Shown here: one piece after another, positions 37,321 to 45,545 of the stretch
Position numbering within the stretch: position 1 is the first letter of the stretch
Layout: each line of letters starts with the position of its first letter
Assembly: GCA_028285105.1 (NCBI GenBank)
Contig: JANQQE010000032.1
Coordinates: 124,001-188,000, forward strand
Source of the DNA: Alphaproteobacteria bacterium
Lineage (GTDB): Bacteria; Planctomycetota; Phycisphaerae; UBA1845
Direction: 5' to 3'
DNA length: 64,000 nucleotides
Translations under genes and position numbers: made by a program
Notes under the pieces: model-generated
What the model was told of the DNA's origin: nothing
Databases searched by the model: none
Seen by the model: only the letters and a program-made list of their open reading frames with translations

Positions 37321-38841
37321 ATGAACGACGTGCTGAAGCAACTGGGGATTTCCGACGTTTCGCCGGGCGGTTTCTGCGGTGAATGGCTGGGTTCGGGCGA
37401 TTCGCTCGACTCGATGTCGCCGATCAATGGCGAGAAGATCGCTTCGGTGACGCAGGTGACCCCCGATGAGTATGAGCAAGTCGTATCGCGGGCCCATGAG
37501 GCGTTTCTTAATTGGCGTACCGTGCCAGCCCCCAAGCGCGGCGAAGTGGTGCGACTGCTGGGCAATGCGCTTCGCGACAAAAAAGAGGCACTCGGTGCGC
37601 TCGTCACCATGGAAATGGGAAAGATTCGCGCCGAGGGTGAAGGCGAAGTTCAGGAGATGATCGACATCTGCGACTTTGCTGTTGGATTGTCGCGGCAGCT
37701 CTACGGTTTAACGATGCACTCAGAGCGACCCGGTCACCGCATGTACGAGCAATGGCATCCGCTGGGTGTAGTTGGCGTGATCAGTGCATTTAACTTTCCC
37801 GTCGCGGTGTGGGCGTGGAATTCGGCGCTGGCGGCTGCCTGTGGCGATTCGACGTTGTGGAAACCGTCATCGAAAACGCCGCTGACCGCGATCGCTTGCA
37901 CGAAGATCGCCGAACAGGTTTGTAAAGATGCAGGCGTCGATCCTGCGATCTTCAGCCTCGTCATTGGTCGCGGTTCGTCGATTGGCGAAAAGCTACTGCA
38001 TGACAAACGCATTCCGTTGGTGTCAGCCACCGGTAGTTGCAAGATGGGTTACCACGTCGGCGAGGTTGTGCATAAGCGGCTGGGCCGGACGATTCTGGAG
38101 CTTGGCGGTAACAACGCGATCATTGCGTCGCAGCATGCCAACATGGATCTGCTCGTGCCTGCGATTCTGTTCGGTGCGGTCGGGACAGCCGGCCAGCGCT
38201 GCACCTCGACGCGCCGTATCATTGCCCACAAGTCGATCAAGGATTCGCTCGTTGAACGTCTGCTGAAGGGATACGCCCAGGTCAACATCGGCAACCCGCT
38301 AGAAGAGGGCACGCTGATGGGGCCGATGATCGATACCGGCGCGGTGGACGATTTGATGAACGCCATCGACAAGGTCAAAGCCGAGGGCGGCGAAATCCTT
38401 TGCGGTGGTGAGCGGCTTAGCGGTGATAAGTATCCGGGCGGGTGCTACGTGTCACCTGCGATTGCGACGGCAAAGAACGAGTGGCAGATCGTGCAGGACG
38501 AAACGTTCGCGCCGCTGCTGTACATCATGGAATACGAAACGCTCGATGAAGCCATCGCAATCCACAACAACGTTCCGCAAGGTTTGAGTTCGGCGATCTT
38601 CACCGAAAACCTGCTCGAAGCCGAGCAATTCCTAAGCAGCGCCGGCAGCGACTGCGGCATCGCCAACGCCAACATCGGAACCAGCGGTGCCGAAATTGGC
38701 GGAGCATTTGGCGGCGAAAAAGAAACGGGCGGTGGCCGCGAATCCGGAAGTGACGCATGGAAAGCCTACATGCGCCGCCAAACCAACACGATCAACTGGA
38801 GCAAGGACCTTCCGCTCGCGCAAGGCATCAAGTTCGGGTAG
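37321..38841 (+). CDS. Aldehyde dehydrogenase, ALDH7 (antiquitin/AmaB) type
   Basis: A 506-residue NAD(P)-dependent aldehyde dehydrogenase. The nucleophile is Cys in GQRCTSTRR (about 298-301), the general base Glu is in LELGGNNA (about 263-270), and the Rossmann stretch is ISAFNFPVAVWAWN. The C-terminal GGEKETGGGRESGSDAWKAY followed by MRRQTN is diagnostic of ALDH7, which oxidises alpha-aminoadipate semialdehyde in lysine breakdown and related aldehydes. AAGGG precedes ATG 37321. No lysine catabolism genes are adjacent, so substrate remains open. Confidence 0.93.
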   Translation: MNDVLKQLGISDVSPGGFCGEWLGSGDSLDSMSPINGEKIASVTQVTPDEYEQVVSRAHEAFLNWRTVPAPKRGEVVRLLGNALRDKKEALGALVTMEMGKIRAEGEGEVQEMIDICDFAVGLSRQLYGLTMHSERPGHRMYEQWHPLGVVGVISAFNFPVAVWAWNSALAAACGDSTLWKPSSKTPLTAIACTKIAEQVCKDAGVDPAIFSLVIGRGSSIGEKLLHDKRIPLVSATGSCKMGYHVGEVVHKRLGRTILELGGNNAIIASQHANMDLLVPAILFGAVGTAGQRCTSTRRIIAHKSIKDSLVERLLKGYAQVNIGNPLEEGTLMGPMIDTGAVDDLMNAIDKVKAEGGEILCGGERLSGDKYPGGCYVSPAIATAKNEWQIVQDETFAPLLYIMEYETLDEAIAIHNNVPQGLSSAIFTENLLEAEQFLSSAGSDCGIANANIGTSGAEIGGAFGGEKETGGGRESGSDAWKAYMRRQTNTINWSKDLPLAQGIKFG

Positions 38842-38919
38842 TTGCGATGAACTAGATAATTGACGAGTGCGTTACGGCTCGGTGAACTGTGTCGTGGCAA
38901 CCCGAAGGATTGGCGAGGA

Positions 38920-39305
38920 ATGAACTTTCGATTCAAAGTTCCGCGAATCTACCGAAAGCTCTTTCCTGAGATCGATCACATCAAGGATGACGAACAGCAG
39001 TTTCGCGCTTTTGCAGAGGCATGGCAAAGCGTCTGGCCAACTGCGGTCGTGTTCATGATATTGATCGCCTACGCATCAAGCACGATCAATCATTGGGGGC
39101 TCGAAATCGTCATGCCGGTTGGAGAGTACGTCGCACAGTTTTTATTCATGCTCATTTGCTTGCCGCTATTCATGGAAAACAGATTCGTCGCACAATTCGA
39201 ATCAAAATTAATGAAGCAGGCACACCAATGTGCATCGGATGCGGGTATATGTTGGAGAGTTTAGAAGGTTCTGCCTGCCCCGAGTGTGGCAACATTGCTG
39301 AATAG
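38920..39305 (+). pseudogene. Frameshifted zinc-ribbon membrane protein
   Basis: One gene split over two frames. The first part (38920 onward) gives MNFRFKVPRIYRKLFPEID, a helix, and FLFMLICLPLF. The second part, in the -1 frame, gives GKQIRRTIRIKINEAGTP and the zinc ribbon CIGCGYMLESL...CPECG, ending at 39305. The paralogue at 42527 reads straight through the same positions (NGKHASRTIRQKINEFGTP). The break lies at about 39165-39179, around AAAA (39176-39179), and one missing base would explain it. No canonical slippery heptamer is present in frame. Either a recent mutation or a sequencing error. Confidence 0.8.
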
Positions 39306-39459
39306 TATCGCTGTTGGCCCCTGCGTTTGAATTGCCTCATGGGAGTTGCTTGTTCTCGATTTGGCAAAATCGCTCACCCAATGTATCGTTCGGCCCGATG
39401 TATAATTCACGCGGGACGTGTGCGCGTACGTGCCGAAACATTCAGGAGAACAACCAGCG

Positions 39460-41592
39460 GTGAAGCAGATTTTGCAACATCTTCGTACTGGCCAGATTGA
39501 GGTGGCTGACGTGCCTTGTCCGGCTGTTCGGCCTGGGCATCTTCTTATTCAAACGTCTTGCACATTGATTTCTTCGGGGACGGAGCGCGGGTTGGTCGAG
39601 TTCGGGAAAGCCGGCTTGATCGCCAAGGCCCGTTCGCAGCCCGACAAGGTCAAGCAGGTTCTCGAAAAAATCAAAACCGACGGCCTCATGCCGACGCTCG
39701 AAACGGTGTTTGGGCGTCTCGATGAACCGCTGCCTTTGGGTTACTGCAACGTCGGGCGCGTGGTTGAAGTTGGCGCGGGCGTCGAAGGTTTCGCCTTGGG
39801 CGATCGTGTGGCTAGCAATGGTGCGCATGCGGAGATGGTCTGCGTGCCGACCACGCTGGCGGCAAAGGTTCCCGAAAACGTCGATGACGAATCGGCATCG
39901 TTTACTGTACTGGGTTCGATTGCGCTTCATGGCGTGCGTTTGCTTGAACCGACTTTGGGCGAGCGCTTTGTGGTGGTCGGGCTTGGTCTCGTTGGACTGA
40001 TGGCGGTACAGTTTTTGCGGGCGAACGGTTGCAGCGTACTCGGCGTCGATACGAATGCCGAAAGGTGCCGATTGGCTGAGACCTTCGGGTGCCAGACCGC
40101 GTCACCGGCAGAGGGGGCTGACCCGGTCAAAGCTGCGATGGCGTTCTCGCAAAGCGAGGGCGCGGACGGCGTGTTGATCACCGCGTCGGCAAAGACCAAC
40201 GCCATCATCAAGCAAGCGGCAGACATGTGTCGCAAACGTGGGCGGATCGTGCTGGTTGGTGTCGTCGGGCTCGATATTCAACGCAGCGATTTCTACGAGA
40301 AGGAACTGAGCTTCCAGGTGTCGTGTTCGTACGGACCGGGGCGCTACGACCCGACGTATGAGCAGATGACCCGCGACTATCCACTGCCGTACGTGCGCTG
40401 GACCGTTGCGCGAAACTTTGAAGCTGTCCTCGCGACGGCATCTTCCGGGGCTCTGGATTTAAGGCCGCTGATCTCCAAATCCATCGCCCAAGCCGACGCC
40501 GAAACCGCTTATGACGCGGTGTTGAACGATGCCAGTGCGCTCGGTGTGGTGATGACGTATCCGGATCAACCTGCGCCCACGACGCGAGCGGTCAAGCTGT
40601 CGGCAGTTGCGATGACTTCTGCGCCATCTGCTCCGCGGGTCGGCGTGATTGGTGCGGGCAACTTTACGAAACTCGTATTGCTGCCTGCGATCAAGGCGGC
40701 CGGCGGGCATATTCAAACGGTCGTCAGTGCCGGAGGAGTGACCAGTCTGCACTCCGGTCGAAAGTTCGAAGCCGCAGAGGCCAGCACCGACTACAAGGAG
40801 ATGCTCGCGTCCGATGCAGTCAATACCGTGTTCATCACCACACGCCACAACGCCCATGCCGGAATGGCAATCGAAGCTTTGAATGCTGGCAAGCACGTCT
40901 TCGTTGAGAAACCGTTGGCGCTAACCGCCGAACAACTCAGCGAAGTCAGCGCCGCATTTGCATCGACCGACGGATTGCAACTGATGGTCGGTTTCAATCG
41001 ACGCTTTGCCCCGCATGCCGTCGAACTTAAGAAACGCCTGGGCGGAAGAAGCGAACCGATCGCCGTGCAGATTATGGCCAACGCCGGTGACATACCAGCC
41101 GACCATTGGATTCAAGATCCAAACGTCGGCGGGGGGCGCATCATCGGTGAGGGTTGTCACTATATCGACACTGCAATGTTCCTCGTCGGTAGCCCGATCA
41201 CAACCGTGCAAGCCGTTTGCTTCGGCGACGGAACGGCCAGCATCACCGAAGACAAAATGAGCATCAACCTCGGGTTCGCCGATGGGTCAATCGCATCGAT
41301 TCAATATTGGTCGAACGGCCCGAAGACGTATCCGAAAGAGCGGGTCGAAGTCTTCAGCCAAGGCCGGGTGGCAGTCATCGACAACTGGCGGAAGCTGCAA
41401 TCGTATAACTGGAACATCCCCAAGATGAAAATCAGGATGGACAAAGGCCACAAAAACGAAATCGCCGGATTCCTAAAACGCATCGCCGACGGCGGGTCGG
41501 CAATGATCCCCTACGAGGAAATCAAAAACGTAACCAAAGCAAGCTTCGCAGCCGTCACCAGCGCCAAAGAACGCAGAACCATCGAGTTATGA
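39460..41592 (+). CDS. Two-domain oxidoreductase: zinc-type alcohol dehydrogenase fused to Gfo/Idh/MocA
   Basis: A 710-residue fusion. Residues about 1-365 are a medium-chain dehydrogenase with GroES-like fold (GYCNVGRVVEVGAGVEGFALGDR) and Rossmann motif VVVGLGLVGLMA. Residues about 390-710 are a Gfo/Idh/MocA oxidoreductase with RVGVIGAGNFTKLVLLPA, HVFVEKPLAL (catalytic EKP) and GEGCHYIDTAMFLVG. The dehydrogenase half lacks the usual Cys-rich structural zinc loop. This arrangement is usually found in polysaccharide or sugar-nucleotide loci. GTG 39460 was chosen because AGGAG lies 11 bases upstream and MKQILQHLRTG is the typical start. Followed after nine bases by a zinc-ribbon gene. Confidence 0.9.
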   Translation: MKQILQHLRTGQIEVADVPCPAVRPGHLLIQTSCTLISSGTERGLVEFGKAGLIAKARSQPDKVKQVLEKIKTDGLMPTLETVFGRLDEPLPLGYCNVGRVVEVGAGVEGFALGDRVASNGAHAEMVCVPTTLAAKVPENVDDESASFTVLGSIALHGVRLLEPTLGERFVVVGLGLVGLMAVQFLRANGCSVLGVDTNAERCRLAETFGCQTASPAEGADPVKAAMAFSQSEGADGVLITASAKTNAIIKQAADMCRKRGRIVLVGVVGLDIQRSDFYEKELSFQVSCSYGPGRYDPTYEQMTRDYPLPYVRWTVARNFEAVLATASSGALDLRPLISKSIAQADAETAYDAVLNDASALGVVMTYPDQPAPTTRAVKLSAVAMTSAPSAPRVGVIGAGNFTKLVLLPAIKAAGGHIQTVVSAGGVTSLHSGRKFEAAEASTDYKEMLASDAVNTVFITTRHNAHAGMAIEALNAGKHVFVEKPLALTAEQLSEVSAAFASTDGLQLMVGFNRRFAPHAVELKKRLGGRSEPIAVQIMANAGDIPADHWIQDPNVGGGRIIGEGCHYIDTAMFLVGSPITTVQAVCFGDGTASITEDKMSINLGFADGSIASIQYWSNGPKTYPKERVEVFSQGRVAVIDNWRKLQSYNWNIPKMKIRMDKGHKNEIAGFLKRIADGGSAMIPYEEIKNVTKASFAAVTSAKERRTIEL

Positions 41593-41601
41593 GAATTCAG
41601 C

Positions 41602-42546
41602 GTGTCGGATCGATCTGACCAACGAAAGTTGACGCGAAGCACCAAGCGGTGCATGAAGTTCTTCCCTGAGTTATCTGCGATCGAAGACATCGGGCAAAGA
41701 AACGAAATCGCCGACGCAGCATGGCGATGTACTTCCGGGTCACTGTTCGTACTCATGCTCTTGGTTGCAGGACCTCTAATGGTGTTTATTCGATTCAGAC
41801 TCGGTTTTTTGAAACAGGTTCATCCTTGGCTGCCGCAACTCGTTTTTACGATACTGATGTTCGGTTTTTTCATGTGCATTCCAATTATGGTTTGCCGAAA
41901 GCGAATGACCAAGACCATACGCAGCCGCATCAATGAACTCGGCATTCCCATGTGCATGGAGTGCGGTTATCAATTGAAGGGGGCTACTGGCCCACGTTGC
42001 CCGGAATGTGGAAACCTGTTTGGACCTCTGTGGATAGAAGGCGAACCTTGGGATGCGGAAGCCGACAAGTTTTTCTTCGGTCCTGGCAAGAGCACGTTGC
42101 GTGGAATTCGGGCCATGCGCTTTAAGCGAGTCATATTGATTTATTCCGCATTCTTTCCTGATTTGCGGCTGATAAAGGATCGAGGCAAAGAGCGTTTGGC
42201 CATTCTTAATGCAACAAGGAATATCGTTTGGCTTCAATGGGTGCTGGCCATTGTCATTCCGGTGGTAACGATACCGCTGTGGCAATTCGGTGTGAATTTC
42301 ATCCGTCCGCCACTCAATGAATTTGTATTGCTGACTCTCGCTGTCGCAATGGGGGCCGTTTGGATATTCGCTCCATTACTCGTGTACCGTAAGAGTATTC
42401 AGAGAAGGGTCCGGGAGGAAATCTGTTCATTCGGTGTCCCGATTTGCATAACATGCGGATACCAGTTGCGAGGAATTCCGAAAGCCCGCTGTCCAGAATG
42501 CGGTAGTGAGTCTACAGCAACGCCAGATGAAAAACTCAAACGATGA
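41602..42546 (+). CDS. Zinc-ribbon membrane protein, internally duplicated
   Basis: A 314-residue protein made of two similar modules. Each has a short cytoplasmic start with FP.L..I.D..., two membrane helices, a basic stretch (MTKTIRSRINELGIPMC; IQRRVREEICSFGVPIC) and a four-cysteine ribbon (MECGYQLKG...RCPECG; ITCGYQLRG...RCPECG). The modules cover about residues 1-140 and 165-310. GTG 41602 starts nine bases after the fusion oxidoreductase. The single-module gene at 42527 overlaps its end and the frameshifted copy at 38920 lies upstream, so this is a local gene family. Function unknown; the ribbon probably binds zinc. Confidence 0.85.
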   Translation: MSDRSDQRKLTRSTKRCMKFFPELSAIEDIGQRNEIADAAWRCTSGSLFVLMLLVAGPLMVFIRFRLGFLKQVHPWLPQLVFTILMFGFFMCIPIMVCRKRMTKTIRSRINELGIPMCMECGYQLKGATGPRCPECGNLFGPLWIEGEPWDAEADKFFFGPGKSTLRGIRAMRFKRVILIYSAFFPDLRLIKDRGKERLAILNATRNIVWLQWVLAIVIPVVTIPLWQFGVNFIRPPLNEFVLLTLAVAMGAVWIFAPLLVYRKSIQRRVREEICSFGVPICITCGYQLRGIPKARCPECGSESTATPDEKLKR

Positions 42547-42988
42547 CAATCCGCCAGATGAGCGACTCAAGTGGAGTACCAAGGCCGCAATGAAGCGGTT
42601 TCCCGAACTTGCCCAGCTCAAGAATAACTGTCAGCGCAACGAAATTGTCAAAGCCGCGCAAGGAAGGGTGACGGGCAAATTTCTTTTCGGAATGTGTGGA
42701 ATCCAAGTCATTGTGATGATTGTTGTAGGCGACTGGGAAAGACGGTTGGGCGTAGATGGCACTTATTGGCTCTTTCCCATCGAAGTTGCTCTTTTTGGTA
42801 TAGGTTTTGGCCTTTGGAATGACGCAGTGAACGGAAAGCACGCCAGCCGCACCATTCGACAGAAGATCAACGAATTTGGTACGCCCGTTTGCATTGAGTG
42901 CGGATATTTGTTGACGGCGATTACGGAATCACGCTGCCCCGAATGTGGTCAGCCATATTGCGGTGAAGATTCAATTGATCCGGAATGA
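42527..42988 (+). CDS. Zinc-ribbon membrane protein, single module
   Basis: A 153-residue paralogue of the modules in the preceding gene. It has a polar start with RFPELAQLKNN, two membrane helices (about 55-75 and 85-105), RTIRQKINEFGTPVC and the ribbon IECGYLLTA...RCPECG, then an acidic tail. ATG 42527 overlaps the previous gene by 20 bases; GTG 42506 is an alternative. Overlap suggests co-translation with the duplicated gene. A terminator shared with the 5S gene follows at 43022. Function unknown. Confidence 0.8.
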   Translation: MKNSNDDNPPDERLKWSTKAAMKRFPELAQLKNNCQRNEIVKAAQGRVTGKFLFGMCGIQVIVMIVVGDWERRLGVDGTYWLFPIEVALFGIGFGLWNDAVNGKHASRTIRQKINEFGTPVCIECGYLLTAITESRCPECGQPYCGEDSIDPE

Positions 42989-43021
42989 TTTGCGAGCCAA
43001 CCTCTCAGTAGGTGCGCAAAA

Positions 43022-43049
43022 AAAAGAACCCGCCGGAGCGGGTTCTTTT
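43022..43049. terminator. Bidirectional terminator between zinc-ribbon genes and 5S rRNA
   Basis: AAAAGAACCCGC (43022-43033) pairs perfectly with GCGGGTTCTTTT (43038-43049) around a four-base loop, with A runs on the left and T/A runs on the right. It lies just past the 5S 3' end on the minus strand and past the zinc-ribbon gene on the plus strand, so it can serve both. Confidence 0.9.
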
Positions 43050-43056
43050 AAAAAAA

Positions 43057-43161
43057 TGCGGCAATCACCTAATCTCGCCTTGCGACTACCCTCGGCCGTA
43101 TGGGCTTAACTGCCGTGTTCGGAATGGGAACGGGTGTGGCCCCACACGTAACGTCACCGCG
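43057..43161 (-). rRNA. rrf: 5S ribosomal RNA
   Basis: The minus strand carries the 5S core CCCGTTCCCATTCCGAACAC followed by GGCAGTTAAGCCCA, plus ACGGCCGAGGGTAGT and GCGAGATTAGGTGATTGCCGC. Terminal helix I forms between GCGGTGA at the 5' end and TTGCCGC at the 3' end, which sets the limits to within a few bases. The length is about 105 nt, slightly short. No 16S or 23S gene is nearby in either direction; cdaR lies upstream. It has its own promoter and terminator, so it is an independent transcription unit. Confidence 0.95.
43068..43095 (-). promoter_or_regulatory. Sigma70-type promoter of the 5S rRNA gene
   Basis: On the minus strand, TTGACG (43095-43090) and TATTAT (43073-43068) are separated by 16 bases. 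Each hexamer matches five of six consensus positions. Initiation about seven bases after the -10 would fall at 43061 +100, i.e. about 43161, right at the 5' end of the 5S gene when the hexamers are read at 43168-43173 and 43190-43195. See the corrected coordinates in the next entry. Confidence 0.2.
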
Positions 43162-43167
43162 ACGGAG

Positions 43168-43195
43168 ATAATACCAATCCTCGATTGATCGTCAA
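43168..43195 (-). promoter_or_regulatory. Sigma70-type promoter of the 5S rRNA gene (correct position)
   Basis: This entry supersedes the previous one, whose coordinates are off by 100. The -35 TTGACG is at 43195-43190 and the -10 TATTAT at 43173-43168, with a 16-base spacer. Transcription would begin near 43161, which coincides with the 5S 5' end. It is the clearest promoter in the window and shows that the 5S gene does not depend on an rRNA operon. Confidence 0.75.
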
Positions 43196-43246
43196 GGCGA
43201 CTCGATCGAATTATTCATTAGCCGTAACGTGTTGAAATTTCTTGGG

Positions 43247-44254
43247 TTAGGGCGTTTCCGGCTGGGCGACCGTCCTGTCGGCTTTTCGGGAAACCAGGCG
43301 GATTTCGATCAATTCGGGTTCGCCGACAAGCGAGACACCGGCAGGCAGGCTGAACCGGGGGGTGACGAATCGGAACTCGTCCGGGTTGGTTTTGTCGTCG
43401 GCACCGATGGAGATTACGCCGTGGACCTTGATTTCCTCGGCATGGATGCGTTCGATGATTTCGACGGGGGCTTTGATGGTGATGGTCTGCGTGAGGATTG
43501 CGCCGGCATCGCGGACCTCGACATCGAAGGCGTTGAAGATGTCCATACTGGCTTCGATGCGAATGGGAACGGCAGGCAAGGTTTCTTCGCGAAACTGCTC
43601 TTTGATTTGAGCGCGAAGCGTTACATATTCGGGATCGAGTTGGACGCTGAATCCTTCGACGACCGGAATCAGCGGGACGACTTTTTCGAGCAGCTTGCCG
43701 CGCTCAGCCGTGCGAAGATGTTCGTCGGCATTGAGATTGACAACGCGCGCTTCGGGAGCGATCGCTTCGAGATCGATCTCCGAAAGTTTGACCATAACGT
43801 GAGTGGGTTCAACAATCGGCTCGGTTTCATACTTCAGGTCATTGTGCGTCATTTCAATCATCATCGAAACGGTTTTGTCGCGAATGACTTGAATTTCCAT
43901 GCTGGGTGGTGTCACTTCCTGAACAATCACATCGGGAAAGCGCGTTACGTCGGCAGAGAGTTCCGATTCGAGTTGCAACGTGTATTTGCCGGACGCACGC
44001 TCGGTGATTGGAATTTCAACGAGAAGCGGGGCGCTTTGGCTTAGGCTGGTGATTGCAGATTTGGATCCGGTGAATTTGACATCGTAGGATGATTTGATTG
44101 GCGAAAGTTTCTCGACATGCATGTCTTCGCTGCCGGCAGCTTTGACGGAAATCAAAACCTTGATCTTTTCCGTTTTCGACATGGATACGTCGGCGACGAT
44201 CCAGATGAGGACGGAAATGAACGATGACATTCCGATGATGCGAAGTTGCTGCAC
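43247..44254 (-). CDS. cdaR: YbbR-domain protein, likely CdaR regulator of the diadenylate cyclase
   Basis: A 335-residue membrane-anchored protein. One N-terminal helix (MSSFISVLIWIVADVSM) precedes an extracytoplasmic region with repeated YbbR-like beta domains (SPIKSSYDVKFTGSKSAITS; PSMEIQVIRDKTV; FSVQLDPEYVTLRAQ). In Firmicutes CdaR binds and modulates CdaA, and its gene follows cdaA, as here. GTG 44254 is chosen because AGGA lies eight bases upstream and the gene then starts 16 bases after the cdaA stop. ATG 44230 is an alternative. Confidence 0.85.
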   Translation of the reverse strand: MQQLRIIGMSSFISVLIWIVADVSMSKTEKIKVLISVKAAGSEDMHVEKLSPIKSSYDVKFTGSKSAITSLSQSAPLLVEIPITERASGKYTLQLESELSADVTRFPDVIVQEVTPPSMEIQVIRDKTVSMMIEMTHNDLKYETEPIVEPTHVMVKLSEIDLEAIAPEARVVNLNADEHLRTAERGKLLEKVVPLIPVVEGFSVQLDPEYVTLRAQIKEQFREETLPAVPIRIEASMDIFNAFDVEVRDAGAILTQTITIKAPVEIIERIHAEEIKVHGVISIGADDKTNPDEFRFVTPRFSLPAGVSLVGEPELIEIRLVSRKADRTVAQPETP

Positions 44255-44270
44255 GGTTTCGATCCTGTCG

Positions 44271-45296
44271 CTACGATCCTGTTTCGGTTTTGGCCAGCTT
44301 GTCGGCGATGATGTCGAGGTCTTCACTACCGGAAAGTTGTGTCGGTGCGTTCGATTTGCCTTTCGATTCAGTCTGGCCTGACGTAGTGGCCGTTTCGGCA
44401 GCCGCACCATCGGCTGTTGAATTTACGGACGACACCGCATCCGCTTCGGTATTCAATTCGTCCGAAGCTTCAGTTCCAAGCAGATTTGCAGCCAGCGATT
44501 CACGAAGCATTTCGGGCGATTCTTGCGGCGTTAGTCGGCCACGGTTGGCAATGGAGATCGTTCCCGTTTCTTCACTGACGACTACGACAAGCGCATCGGT
44601 TTCGAGGCTGACGCCGATTGCAGCGCGGTGGCGACTACCGATGATCTGATTACCGGGGTCTGCTTCCGAAGTCGGAAATTCGCAGCCAGCCGCCGCAATT
44701 CTTCCGTGGCTGACGATGACGCCAAGATCGTGAAGCGCCGACCCGGGCCAGAAGATGGTCTCGATCAATTCGGGCGTCGTGTCGGCATCCACAACGATAC
44801 CGGATTCGATCAATGCACCCATTGGCACGCGACGTTCAATCGCAATGATCGCGCCGATTTTTCGACGCGACATATTGGAGCAGGATTTGATGATGGGTTC
44901 GATCACGCGACTGGACTCAGCCGTACGCGACAGGCGCGTCAGTGATTCGCCAATTCGCATCAGTCCGCGCCGAAGTTCCGGTTGGAACACAACCAGCGTC
45001 ACGAGAAACGAACCACCCACAAAGAAAGGGTACAAGACCAGGATATGAGCGAGGTCGAGTACCCGGGCGATCAGGGCCAACCCAAGAAATGCAACGAGAA
45101 TGACCAGAACGGCTTGCAGCAGTCGCGCCCCTCGCGTGCCTTCCAGGAACCGAAGGATAAAATAAACGACCAACCCAATGAGAAACAGTTCCGTAATTGC
45201 CCGCCATGAAAACCATTCGCCATTGCTGAGGCGTTGAGCATACATGTTGATCATGGGGAATTGCTTGGCTTGCGAGATGAGAAAGGACGCCAGCAT
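44271..45296 (-). CDS. cdaA: Diadenylate cyclase CdaA-type (c-di-AMP synthase), altered DGA motif
   Basis: A 341-residue protein. Three N-terminal membrane helices (about 32-105) are followed by a DisA_N/DAC domain. The RHR motif is present in GSRHRAAIG, and VVVVSEETGTISIA follows. The second signature reads LHDLGVIV where CdaA enzymes have LHDGAVII: the metal-binding Asp is kept, but Gly-Ala is replaced by Leu-Gly. A Ser/Thr/Ala-rich acidic tail of about 80 residues ends the protein, unlike the short Firmicutes enzyme. The family makes c-di-AMP from two ATP. It forms an operon with cdaR. Whether the variant motif is active is open. Confidence 0.88.
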   Translation of the reverse strand: MLASFLISQAKQFPMINMYAQRLSNGEWFSWRAITELFLIGLVVYFILRFLEGTRGARLLQAVLVILVAFLGLALIARVLDLAHILVLYPFFVGGSFLVTLVVFQPELRRGLMRIGESLTRLSRTAESSRVIEPIIKSCSNMSRRKIGAIIAIERRVPMGALIESGIVVDADTTPELIETIFWPGSALHDLGVIVSHGRIAAAGCEFPTSEADPGNQIIGSRHRAAIGVSLETDALVVVVSEETGTISIANRGRLTPQESPEMLRESLAANLLGTEASDELNTEADAVSSVNSTADGAAAETATTSGQTESKGKSNAPTQLSGSEDLDIIADKLAKTETGS

Positions 45297-45545
45297 CGAT
45301 CAATTCCAAAAAGGGTGATGCGACAATCAAATCGCTTTCGACGATTCGCGAAGGAGGCATATGCGTTGCGCCTTCTCGCAAATTCGATCACGGCGGTCAA
45401 CGTGGCGGATTTGACGCGCGGGTCAGTGGTCTAAGTCTATTTACAATATAGACCTGCGCCAAGTGAACGTCGAATCGGCAAGTCGAAAATAACAGGCCAG
45501 ATTGCCCAGCGTAATGATTGCCAGTGTTGGGGCGCGGATGTTGGG

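Noticed and set aside
39170-39182. Programmed -1 frameshifting in the zinc-ribbon gene
   Set aside because: The direction would fit, but no X-XXY-YYZ heptamer is in frame and no downstream structure was seen; mutation or sequencing error is simpler.
43068-43095. Promoter entry at this position
   Set aside because: A coordinate slip of 100 bases: this interval lies inside the 5S gene. The real promoter is at 43168-43195.
43229-44044. Plus-strand reading frame opposite cdaR
   Set aside because: Antisense to a YbbR-domain gene with clear family features; its Asp/Phe/Gly-rich composition is typical of a shadow frame.
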